From: Eimeria necatrix
Lineage: Eukaryota; Apicomplexa; Conoidasida; Eucoccidiorida; Eimeriidae
Direction: 5' to 3'
DNA length: 64,000 bases
Assembly (NCBI RefSeq): GCF_000499385.1
Contig: NW_013651666.1
Coordinates: 17,501 to 81,500 of the forward strand
A program made the position numbers and the translations under genes. The notes under the pieces are model-generated. The model did no database searches, was not told the DNA's origin, and worked only from the letters and a program-made list of their open reading frames with translations. Positions 20,715-31,040 of this stretch are shown piece after piece. Numbering within the stretch: position 1 is the first letter of the stretch; each line of letters begins with the position of its first letter.

Positions 20715-22685
20715 GCCTCCTGCTGTAGCTGCCTGTGCTGGAGCAGCGCATTGGTTATGGCTTTTCAGTGCAGTGTGCTCTCAGAAGGCGGCTGGTGGGC
20801 GCAGTGGAGCCTTCACTGTTCTTCGCCTGTGCGCGTTTCTACTGCAACTGCTGGTTAGGCAGCTTGCTTGTTTTATGTTCTGTAGTTAGGGGGGAGTTTC
20901 GTTGTCTCGACTGTCTCCTGGCTCAAAGTGCAGGCTGACCGCAGAACCGGGAAGCCGCAGCAGGCCAATGCCTCATCAGCGTTTAGTGTTCAGTTTCCAT
21001 GGCTGTATGGTTTCAGTGCTTCTTAAAGGTTTTCTAAGCACGTGCTATGAGGACCTTTGTCGCTGATGTTCAAAGTCCTGTCTGCTGTTTGTCTGTTAAC
21101 TGTATTTACACTTGTACGGTGAAGAACAGTATGCAGGCAGAAGGACAGCCTTCGTCGCAGTGGTTGCATGTTTCATTTCCGATTTAATTCCGTATCTGCC
21201 GAGAGGCGTCCGGGCCTCGGGTCTTGCGAGTGCTCGGGAAGCACTGCGGCCCCACAAATATTGGAGAGTAGTAGTTCCTCGGCTTCATTCCCCCCTCTCC
21301 TCGGCACATGGACAATTAATTGAGACAAAGACAGAAAGTGGTGAAGACAGAAAAGGCAGCGAGGACAGACGAAGAGGCAGCTCGGCCCAGCATGATGGTT
21401 GGAGACTTCTTCATGGCGGAGACAAAAGTGTCAGAAGAGTTGAACTGTGTAGCAGTCTCTACTGGCACCTTTTAGAAGTGTAAGGGATGTTCCTCTACAA
21501 TCGAAAGGAGTAAAAGCGTGACTTTTTGTCGTTTCGTGTTCGCTGTACTCAGCGCTTCATTGCCTCCTGAGTTGCTTTGACCAAGCAATCAATTGACGCG
21601 TTGATTAGATGGTTTATCAATTGACGGGCTAAATTAGTGATTAATTGAAATTCTTGCGGGGGGACTGTAGAAATTACGCTGTGCCCACCGTCTTTATCCA
21701 AGCCCATCTCTCCGGGGCGAGCTGAACTGTGCACAGTTTCAATTGAGCTTTTAATTGGGAAGTCTCTGTACTACGTTGCCTGAATGTTTGTCGCCTGTAG
21801 CTGGCCATTTGCATTCGCCAGTGACAGTATATACACGCATCGGGCAGTTGCAATTGTCGTACATAGGGCAGCCGCAAAAGATGATCGCCACGCTAGACAG
21901 GAAAGGGAGCGCAAAGCCCGAAAAGATAGCTCACTGTAGGGTCGCCGCGACTTAAGCAGTAAAGGCGCACGCGCAGAGTTCACCATGCAGGAAGCGAGGA
22001 GCTGAAAATATGGCTAAGGGGCTACGCACTTGACGCTACGAAGACGGGACGGAGCTCCCAGCAAAAAAAAAAGAGCCACGCGCTTCCCCGGTGATGCAGC
22101 TTAAAAGCCATTATATTCAAAACACATCGCATTCAAAACTGTTCTTTCTTGCTTATCTCTGTCCTTACACAGAGGCTTCTACATGGCATGTCGGCGGAAC
22201 TCTCATAGTAAGAATTTCGGAGTCCTCTCTCCACCACTGTGAACCTCCCGCCTGTCATGACGGTTGCCGAACGCGGTAATCTTGCATGTGCTGCTACCAC
22301 TAGCCGATGTGCCTTCACTGCCACTGAAGAATGGAATTCTGCTGGGAGCATCAAGCCACCTTCAAGGTCACGCCGTCGCTTGCCACTGTCACTTTTCCTA
22401 AAACAGAATGTATCTTTTGTTCTTTGCATATTTCTCCTTGTGTCTAGGCGATCTCCCTTCTTTCCACTGCGCGGTGGCTCTGGCCGTTGCCGTTCGTGAG
22501 CTCCGTGCACCGAGGAATCAGGGAAGAAGAAGTGAAAGGGAGCCCCAAAATATACAAATCATCCACATAATGATATGCTTACAGCAGGCTTAAGTATGTA
22601 TATGCATACTGCAAGCATGTTTATGTACACCTACACGTCTGGTGCCTGTCATATCTTTGCATGCGCCAAAGCCTCTTATGCCTGT
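20715..22685. other. Boundary interval from repeat-rich to repeat-poor DNA
   Basis: No gene supported. Triplet runs stop after 20,714. The stretch at 21,570-21,870 has several AATTGA/TCAATT words. Open frames here are short and lack motifs. Confidence 0.55.
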
Positions 22686-23093
22686 TTACTGTAGTAACTT
22701 CTGTACAAGTATTTGATAATCAATATCTTCCTGATTCGGAAATATATCGTCTAAGACGGCGTCAGCCTCTTGAACCGACAGGGCCTCGCCGAAGTTCATG
22801 AGACATTTCTTGACATCAGTTTTCCTTACTTTTCCTGTACCCATTAGATCCATCGACTGAAATAAACTCAACAGATCATCCGCTGAGTCCACATGCGAAG
22901 TCTTGCGACAGAAGTCTGCGAACATCCCCGAGTTCACCTCAGCCCCGCATTTACTCGCAAATGCCTTCAACTCAGCCAGGGAAGGAGATGCTCCTGCTGC
23001 TCGAGCCGCTGTGGCCAGCTGATCTGCAGGGAATGAGGGCTTTCCCTTAGCAGCGGCGTTGAACGCCGATGTGATGCTGCTGTCGGTAGCCAT
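22686..23093 (-). CDS. EF-hand protein of calmodulin / myosin light-chain type, 135 aa
   Basis: A single exon from ATG 23093 to TAA, 135 residues, all of which look coding. The helix-loop-helix spacing of a calmodulin-fold protein is visible: an N-lobe with LATAARAAGASPSLAEL and a C-lobe SLFQSMDLMGTGKVRKTDV followed by LMNFGEALSVQEADAVLDD. The loops lack the full DxDxDG calcium pattern, as in apicomplexan myosin essential light chains of about 134 residues. Such proteins bind the neck of myosin A at the inner membrane complex and support gliding. An essential-light-chain role is an inference from size, single-exon structure and degenerate loops; a calmodulin-like or centrin-like protein is the alternative. 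Confidence 0.75.
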   Translation of the reverse strand: MATDSSITSAFNAAAKGKPSFPADQLATAARAAGASPSLAELKAFASKCGAEVNSGMFADFCRKTSHVDSADDLLSLFQSMDLMGTGKVRKTDVKKCLMNFGEALSVQEADAVLDDIFPNQEDIDYQILVQKLLQ

Positions 23094-23206
23094 GTTCAGC
23101 GCCTGGTGGTGTATTGCTCAGACTCAGCGTGGACGCGCCCGCGGGAAACGAATGGGATCGGACGGTCTTAAGCAGGCCTTAAAGAGATACCTTATCAGGG
23201 AATTCC

Positions 23207-23662
23207 TTATTGTTTCCAGCGCTTACTGCTGTGGAAGCGCGAGCCCCTGAGACGGCCCAAAGCTCTCTCCCGCCTCGCTTCTTCCTCAACGGCTGTACAG
23301 CGGAAAACCGAATAAACGACAGCCACCAACAGCGCCAGACCTATGACGCATGAAAGGGGAAAGAATACAGGGTGCAGAGAGAGCGTCCGGAAATGGATGA
23401 GATACGGCGCGAAGGGAAGCAAGCACGCCACGATCAGAGTAAGTATGAGTATCAGCTTTGGCCCAGAGCCCCCTGAGTCCATCTCCGCTATGTCTGACTC
23501 TTTTGCTGCACTGTTGCCCCTAGAAAACAGAACTCTATTTGATATAAGTACTTTGGAATTAGGTTGGGGCCCAGATGAGAAGGCACGGCAACAACGAAAC
23601 GACGGACCGGCAAGTTGCTGGCTCGGTCCCGCAGGAAGACGGTTTAGAATTTTTACATGCAC
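23207..23662 (-). CDS. Small two-helix membrane protein
   Basis: Open minus-strand frame ending at 23207. The convincing part starts at ATG 23482: MDSGGSGPK, then a hydrophobic segment LILILTLIVACLLPFAPYLI and a second, SCVIGLALLVAVVYSVF, then a basic tail with EEEARRERALGRLRGSRF. The upstream 60 codons, from ATG 23662, are basic and could be leader or untranslated. About 90 residues from the internal ATG. The two helices and Arg-rich cytosolic tail suggest an ER or Golgi membrane protein. No family recognised. Confidence 0.5.
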   Translation of the reverse strand: MHVKILNRLPAGPSQQLAGPSFRCCRAFSSGPQPNSKVLISNRVLFSRGNSAAKESDIAEMDSGGSGPKLILILTLIVACLLPFAPYLIHFRTLSLHPVFFPLSCVIGLALLVAVVYSVFRCTAVEEEARRERALGRLRGSRFHSSKRWKQ

Positions 23663-24387
23663 AAATGTTTCAGGTTCTCTTGACTAACGCAAAAAATGCA
23701 AACTGGGCAACAGTAATCGCAGTACGACGGGACTGGCCTGCGAGGCGCAGATAAAGCTATCGAGCCCAGCGCCTGTTGCTGTCGTTGCTGCTGCGGAGAG
23801 CAGTTGCTGTTCGCTAGTCTTCGGCTTTGTAGCATGGCATGTTTGTTAGTTTCGTTAACTTCCCTTTTTCCTATCAGTTCTTATTCATCAGTAAGATTTT
23901 CCTTTGCGGTCGTTCCTTTCTGAAGCTTAATTACTTACAGTTCAGGTCGAGCCTCGTCACCCTTGTCGGCACAGAGCCGAAGGACTGGACTCCTACACAG
24001 AACCTCCTCATCAGCTCTACATTCCTCGCGCGTTTCCTAGTAAGTCAAGTAATGGTTTTTGCTCTGATCATAATTTATTTGTGGCATTGTAAGGCCCAGC
24101 GGCACCTCAGTACCCCTCAAGCACGCAACAACTCACCGCTGAGCCGCGCCACCCATTCGCATGGCCATAGTAAAGAACTAAGCTTAATCTAGCCTTTGCA
24201 ACAACAACGCCAGAGAAATGCTAGAGCTTAAGGATGTGGGTGGATCACAAAAAACCCAACGAGTGCTCTCTCCCTCCGCCACTTGTGCGATTCAGTCGAG
24301 TGCAACAAAGCGAGCATCGTCTATTCCAACCGGTTTGCTCATATATGCGACTTTAAATTGCAGATCTCAACAGTTTGACGCAGCAGG
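23663..24387. other. Divergent interval, no gene seen
   Basis: It lies between the minus-strand membrane protein and the plus-strand Gln-rich gene. Unique, moderately AT-rich, probably holding both promoters. Confidence 0.45.
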
Positions 24388-25936
24388 ATGGAGAGCAGCA
24401 GGGGCAGCAGCTCGCTGTACGTGACCCCCAGAGGGGTTTCGACGGACGATATGGAGGCAACCAATATCAGTTTGCGGCACTTTTACAGCGGCCAGAACGT
24501 TCAAAAGGAGGCTCCAGAGCAGAAGCAGCAAGGTCCTTCACAGGAGCAGCACTGGGTAGACCAACAGCAGTGGGAGCTAGAGCAGCAGCAGCAGTACCAA
24601 CAATACCAGCAACAGCAGCAGCAGTACGGTTATCCACAGTGGCAGCAAGGCGAGGGCGATTCAGCCTTGATGAATGCGGACGCGCTAAACCAGGCTGCAA
24701 TGCAGCAACTGCAGCAGAACACGGTAGAAACAGAAGACCTGAGTAAGATGGTGGGTGAGGGCGAGTGGCAGCGTCCCCCGGCAACTTCACCTTCGTGGGA
24801 CTACACAAGAGCTCTCTCCTCGTACACTGGATTCACTTCGAAGAGATTTGACAAGGAGTGCTCAAAGCTTGGAATGGAAACCCAGACATCAGGCATACAA
24901 ATGCGCAACTCAGGCATTTACGTGCCAGGAGTCACTCAGTGGAACGCAGTCACAAATACTCCTGTGGAACCTTTGGGAGGAGAAGGTAAAAAGAAATCAC
25001 TACGGCGATTTTGTGTATTAAAAATGTATACGTTTGGGTACACCCATGCGTAACCAGGGCTTGGCTGTATGCTGAGAGGTTTTTGTTTGAACGAGGCTGC
25101 CGAATTTGTGTCATTTTGTTTCTCATCTACTACTTTTCTGTTGGATTCTATTTGCATTTTATCTGCATTTAATTTCTTGCATTTATTGTACCTTGTTATA
25201 TTTGTCTCTTTTCTGTTTAGCGCGGGCCCTCGAGAGTCGAAAGTTTACCTTTGATGCGACTTCTGGCAACTATGTGAATGCTCACGACCCATCTGAACGT
25301 ATATCTGCTGACCGCATGCACGAGCTGCAAAAAGCTCTATCGAACGCAGCAGTGGAGGAGACAGTGGTGGATATAATGCGTAGAAGGTCCACTCTGCGCA
25401 AGATGTCGATGGCATCGCGGCTGTTCCTAGAGCTCGAGAAAAAGAAGCTGTCTGCTATTACTGTCAGTCTTTTCGTTTCTCCTCTCACAGGCAGAGACAA
25501 AATCTTTCTGCCTGCTCTCGTTTGCTGTTTCATTGGCAGAAGCCTCTTAGCAAGCAGTCTCAGATGAGCCCATCTACCTGGCTGTGTGTGTGGCAGTGAA
25601 ACTGACTGTGTAGTTCAGTGATGTTCCACGTCTTGTTCTCGCTACATGTGTTCTGCGTTCTGTATTTTAACAGGGTACTCAAGGTCTTCTTCCTCCGGTG
25701 GTTATGGCTTATTTGCCAGACAGATATATCAAAACGTATGACAGGACGAATTGTATGGGTCAGCGAATCTCTACGAGGCAGCACAAGAGCTGCTGAATGT
25801 GAATGCAGGTACTTTATCAAGGACTTCCGCTTTTCACCAGTTTACAATGCCCTGCATTGATGGTGCCGGGGATCCTATGGGTGCTGATGTCAGACCGACA
25901 CGCACAAGCACCTCCATGCTGGCTCTTCGCGGCTAG
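24388..25936 (+). CDS. Gln-rich protein of unknown family with probable frameshift
   Basis: Exon 1 is 24388-24985 (donor GAAG|GTAAAA), exon 2 25221-25462 (acceptor TTTAG, donor ACT|GTCAGT) and exon 3 starts at 25674, all in phase. Exon 1 has a Gln/Tyr-rich stretch (QQQQYGYPQW) and ends with IYVPGVTQWNAVTNTP. Exon 2 contains FTFDATSGNYVNAHDP and a charged helix. Exon 3 reads LPPVVMAYLPDRYIKTYD, then breaks; the frame one base away continues YGSANLYEAAQELLNVNA to a stop at 25936. The two parts look like one protein, so a missing base near 25,749-25,755 is likely; a 47-base intron is less likely. Length is about 366 residues if joined. The Tyr/Pro-rich make-up resembles coccidian pellicle proteins, but that is not established. 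Confidence 0.6.
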
Positions 25937-26962
25937 TGGATGTAGCCTTCCCGCTGCCCGAGCGTCAAAATTTCAATATGCATACAGTGAGACTTTTTTT
26001 TGTTCACGCAGCGTGGAAAAGTTGTTAGACAGACCTTCCGTGAAATATCCCTGCCTTGTTCCCTCTTCCGCTGGTAAATAGCACGAATCAGTACGCGCTA
26101 AACTCACCTTTCCGTAAACTCAAACTACACTTACCAGCACGACCAAACGACTTCAAAAGATGCCTAGGTCCCTGAGGTTTCTCTTTCCAAAAGCTAGCTG
26201 AAAGTTAGCCAAAACTGTATAACACGAAAGCGGAAGCTGGAAGCCGCAATGAAACTATGACGTCCTTAGCCTAGCTAGCTACACCTATCAGACAATAAGG
26301 CGGTCCAATTACAGCGAAATGCAGAAGATTAAGAGGAAAGGGTGTCGTGGGTAAGATGAAACGAGTAGGCTTATAATTCTCAGCAGCTACCCGCGAAACA
26401 CTCGAAGTACCCCAGAAGATGACAATCTGACTGTTGCCAGCAGCTTCAACAAATGAAACATACCTAAGAAATTACCCAGTGGAAAGAGTCAAGGCATACT
26501 AAATTGCTCTACAAGAACCCAAAGTTCTCAACGTTAATTTCCATTCATAAGTAACACTGCATTGCGACATGCGCACATCTTTCTGTACGGTTTTCGTCTC
26601 GATTCAGTGCTCATGCATTTTCACACGAGTGTCAAAGAACCGCGCTAGCCCAAGCCTTAAGCCGAACAGGGCTGACTTCGTAGATGGGTGCCGTTCGTTG
26701 CGGCTTTGACAATACAACTACACTTCTAGCTGACACGCAAAGGACTGAGCATAAGTGGAGTGGATCCTTTCCACTTATGCTTTGTTGCCCGTGCCTCTTC
26801 GGAAAGCCGGCAGGTAAGCACTTCATTGTGACCGTATCGGCTCGCAGTCGAAAGCTGCAATGTAGGTGAAACAATAAAGATCCCATCCGGAAATCGACAA
26901 GAAATCCAAACCTTGCACTATAACTAAGCACAAGGCAATTGCATGCACCTATCCAAATGAAT
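25937..26962. other. Intergenic, nothing recognised
   Basis: Unique sequence between two convergent genes. No coding, RNA or repeat signal that I can support. Confidence 0.5.
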
Positions 26963-28906
26963 TTATACTTCTTGTTGCGCCACAGCTATTGTGTCCTCAT
27001 CGTCAGCATCTGTCCCTCCATCCAGTACTTTCCCTTCCCCTGACGAGTCTCCCAACAGCCGGGCCTCTTCAGATTTGCCTTGTTTTTCTGCAAGTTCCCA
27101 AACACAAAGAAATAATCAAGAAGCTGGGTGGGGAGAGTAGGAAACCCTTCCTATGCATTTAAGAAACTCACGCAGCATCAAGGGTAATAGCGTGTGCACG
27201 CCAAGAACATTACAAGCATTTGCCCAGCAGGTTTGGTGCATGCTGCGTCCCCCAACTTTCTGCTTCTGCGCACACTCCACCCTCGGACCAGGGTGTGGAG
27301 GGCCCTTCTGGCGTACCTTTGGCAGTCCCTTTCTCCTGAAGCTCCTTGACCTCCTTCCAACTCTTCATCTCTGTTCCATCGCCCCCCACGCTCATAACTG
27401 CGTACAACCGCACCTCACTACCCATTTACTACGTAGTACACAGAATAGATTCCAGAGTCCTTCTTCTCTCGATACAGGACAAAAGGCACTGCGACAAACT
27501 CCTGCCTCGGGCAGCTGTAGAAGAGGGCTCAGGTGTTCGAATCTGCGGCTGAAGTGGTTAAGTAAACAAAATTAGCAGATAAAGCCCGAAGAACAAAAGC
27601 GCATTAGCAATGTGCCAAAAGCTGCATTGAGAACGTCTCAGTCATATAAGTCAATTTCTAGCAGTTTTCTGCAGAGGTGCGCCCACCGAATGCATGACTG
27701 AGGAGAAGATGCAGGACATACGGCCTGAAAAACGCATCAGAAAGCATGTACGAGCCAGCATAGACTTGGACAAAAGGCCCACCCTGTAGGAGCAGTTCAG
27801 GTAGGATGACACCATAGTGCGCGCCTATGCACACAACTGTATACGTGTCAGAGTACACCGATGTGCGCCGCTGGACTCTCACCCCAACAGCGCTTCCCAG
27901 CCGTAGAGAACAAACGGCAGCGCCAACGCGGACTGAAGAACAGAAAGAGACATTTTCCGCGTGAAAAACATTATAAAGTCTGTGTCACAAGAGAAACCAA
28001 AAAAGTGGTATGTTTGCAGCAGTACTTCTGAGAACGCGTCGGTGGGTGCTAGGAGGTACGATATGCCACAGAATGGGGACGTTGCAGGGTCTCTGGCTCA
28101 CAGGAAAGAAAAAAGCGATGTAGAGAGCATTGACAACGATCATGAGAATTATAAAGAGGCAGAAGTCGAGAAAGAAGTCGACAGCCATCATGCCGATAAA
28201 GACATATAAGAGCATTATTTTCCGTCTGTAGAACCCGACGCCCCAGCAAATGACGGCGACCGTGTCGAATACTCCTGCAACAAATTTGCATACAGGTTAA
28301 ATTACTAAGTGAAACGACAGAATAATCATTCACTGTATGCTCAGATATGGGTACAGCCCTCCTTGGAGATATTTCACTGTAGTACTATGTCGCCTACCGC
28401 GGACTGTAGTAAGTAAAGTCATTGTTTTCCAGAGGACAGCCAGACTGCCAGATATAACGTTGTAGTACTTCAGGGCCGTAGTGGGGTCATCAAGAGTCAT
28501 TATCCTGTCCCTTATATCTTCCAACAGTGAATCTACTGGGCCCAAATAGGATGTCAAGTAAGCACCCGCCACAAATTGCACCAACGCAAGAATGACACCT
28601 ATAGGGAGAAACATCAAACGCAGATACCACCCGTATATACTGCTGGACGTCCCACATGGCTGCCGCGCAATATTAGGCAACTAGGAAAACTGCGCAATAC
28701 GTCTTGAATCACGTTCCACGAAGGTAGCGGCACAGTGTCGCTGGATGCTGCTGAAGTGTGGTGGCACAGCTCCTTCTTTGGAATAAAGAAGGTCGTAAAC
28801 GCTGAAGCTTACTGATGCCAAGCCATATGAAGGCAAAAGTGCGGAGAGAGCAGCATCGGAACGCCCTTTTTGCTCCCCCGCAGCAGGCCCCTAGAAGGTT
28901 GCACAT
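26963..28906 (-). CDS. Multi-pass membrane protein with acidic tail
   Basis: ATG 28906 opens a Cys-rich start (MCNLLGACCGG). Exon 1 ends at 28813 (ATCA|GTAAGC) and joins exon 2 at 28598, which completes a helix, WLGISVILALVQFVAGAYL. Exon 3 begins near 28,274 (acceptor TTGCAG) and supplies MLLYVFIGMMAVDFFLDFCLF. Phases agree across these. Beyond 28,130 the junctions are ambiguous. Coding-looking pieces are QVYAGSYMLSDAFFRPY near 27,700, FVAVPFVLYREKKDSG near 27,480, VGGDGTEMKSWKEVKEL near 27,380 (donor at 27317) and a last exon 27087-26963 with DGGTDADDEDT and stop TAA. The last two join in phase. Overall, about four helices and an acidic C-terminal tail. No family recognised. It may be two genes, split near 27,658, where another frame stops. 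Confidence 0.55.
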
Positions 28907-29364
28907 CTTGCAAAAAAACAGCTGTGCCGCTGTTGGAGCTTAAGAGGAATTAGCTATCTTGTATGCCCGTTTGGTCCTAAATGCTGGTTTGTAGAACGGT
29001 CGCCTTCCTTCGCACACGGAGAAGTGGGACTCCTTGTCGGGAAGAGAACGGGAAGGTCCCACTATTGAAGTACCAGTTGCTCAATTAAAATCTTCCTTGA
29101 TACTCAGTCGTGTTGATGTCTGACAAAACTAGGAAAATTCAACGCGAAGCACCCAGTCAGCTGCATGGGTGGCTCCTACTAGGCTTGCTTCAGCCGCTGC
29201 TAATCCATGTTGCCCCTTGCTTAATTCCTTCAGCATTTCCTTCAAAATCAGCAAAACATGAAGCAAAAAAGGCAATGCTTTACCAAGTGAGGCAAACGAT
29301 AAACAGGCAGTAGCGCCTCCGCCAGTGCGGCGTGGTGGCCAGCCACAGCAATCGACAGTTTCCA

Positions 29365-29930
29365 CTAAAGCCAGCTGCAGAAATTGTCAAGATACCCGAG
29401 ATCTTGATATTTTAAATAATTAGTTATGGGAAGATAGCAGGCCAATGAGAAAGAATTCTGTGTTGCTAACCCTTCGTAATATTGCGATCGTGGCGCTGCC
29501 ACCCCGACTAGGGGGTTGTTTGGGTCTCCTTGGGTCTGCGTTTGAGCGTGTCCAGCACTTTGAGCTCTTATCTTCTTCATGCTCTTACATAAGATAAAAC
29601 GTTGGAAATAAGAGTAAACAAGCAAAATGATGACAAAGAGGAACATTTTAATGCTTTGCCTGCAGTGGCAGCAGTCCACTGGACCGGCGTTCGAAAGGAG
29701 AAACTGAAGATATCACGACCAAATAAGTTGAATGCAGCGACGCCAGTACGGTGGTTTTGACACCAACGGATACACCAAAATCACGGCTAGGTAACAACAC
29801 GTGACAATGGTACAGAAATGCAACGTAAAAGGCGCAAAAATCAATTGGCTCGGAAGGTAGCACGCAACTGCACAAGAAAAGAACTGAATAACCCGAGATA
29901 CTGCTGCCAAAATTGTGTCTCACTAAAAGT
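29365..29930 (-). CDS. Second multi-pass membrane protein (3' exons)
   Basis: An exon from about 29,930 (also possibly starting at 29867) to 29776 gives VIQFFSCAVACYL and FAPFTLHFCTIVTCCYLAV, two hydrophobic stretches. A 72-base intron (GTGTAT...CTTCAG) leads in phase to the last exon 29703-29365, with KMFLFVIILLVYSYF, a basic turn KSMKKIRAQ and a polar tail ending in a stop. The 5' exons are not resolved. It lies just upstream, on the same strand, of the membrane gene at 26963-28906, but I see no sequence similarity strong enough to call them paralogues. Confidence 0.45.
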
Positions 29931-31040
29931 ACAATATTCGACTGAGGTAAAAGGAGCAAGAGCACCAGTCTGTGGCATGTGGTGTCCGAAGTGTAGGCGA
30001 ACCAGGCTATGTGTTACTGCTCAACTCGGCGCGAACACAATGAACGGCAGGGAAATATGTAAGGTAAGCACACCATGTTTTAGGGATTTTCGCCGCCACA
30101 AGTGACTGAAGGATGGCGGCCAGTTCTTACCGCTTTCCCGCACGTGCTGGACTTAAAATGTAGAGCGTAAGCACATGGGAAAGCTCCATTCACCATTGTT
30201 TGTCCCTATAATCCTGAAAGTGGCAAGCCCATATATGGTGTAAATGCGTGCCTTTATTCATTACATATGCATCTGCGCGTAATGTATATGTTTTCACCGC
30301 CTACGCCATTCGTTTTTGTTATAGCTTACCTCTACTGGGGGAGGTAGTCTGACCGATTACACTTCGTTCCGCAGGATTTTGCCTGGGGAATTCACTACAT
30401 CATCAAAAGGCAAGGCACGTTACGCCTAATGGTGTGTAAGGAAAATCCGGCTTTCTTTCAAAAGCATCGGAGTTCACTGAGGCATGAATTCTGGAAAGGG
30501 TTTTGTATAATTGTTGCTGCGTAGCGCAGACTATTACGGCCCACCCAACAATAGACCTAGTGCGACCAGAAAACGGTTTCCACTGAAGAGGGAGTCCTAT
30601 TCGCAAAACTAGTTCTAAAACCCTCATTCACTCGCACGGGCATCTCCATTTGCTCGCCCCAGTTCCCTACTGCTGATAAGCAAAAACCAATGTTGCATAC
30701 TGCGTTAGCAACAAGCATGATCACGTTTCCGCTACGGCGGCACAACTAATAGGCCTAAGAAAGACCCACACATCCTGAGACTAGCTGGACTGAACGAAGA
30801 GCAGAAACAAGTAACTGTACGTGCGCCCCGTGCTGAAGCGCTGAAAATAGTCCTTCATCCAAAACCAAGATAAGGCTCCCACTACGCAGTCCTCATCTGC
30901 GCAAGCTTTGAACATATTCAAGGAAGGCCGGTCTTAAAAGGGCCCCTATGGAGCGAAAGCTCATAGTTGAGCCTCAGGCACGGCCAGTAGCTTGGCCAAA
31001 CTATCTGCTTATTGCTCTTAATTTTTCCCCACACAGCTCT
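29931..31040. other. Interval with possible unresolved 5' exons
   Basis: Probably contains the start of the membrane gene to its left and the 3' untranslated region of the hydroxymethyltransferase gene to its right. No further feature supported. Confidence 0.4.

Noticed and set aside
27530..27560. GTTCGAATC resembling a tRNA T-loop
   Set aside because: The flanking bases do not form a T-stem and no D-arm, anticodon arm or acceptor stem can be drawn.
29713..29720. In-frame TGA in the second membrane protein gene as a selenocysteine or readthrough candidate
   Set aside because: A 72-base intron with a GT donor and a CTTCAG acceptor, both phase 0, removes the TGA without special decoding.
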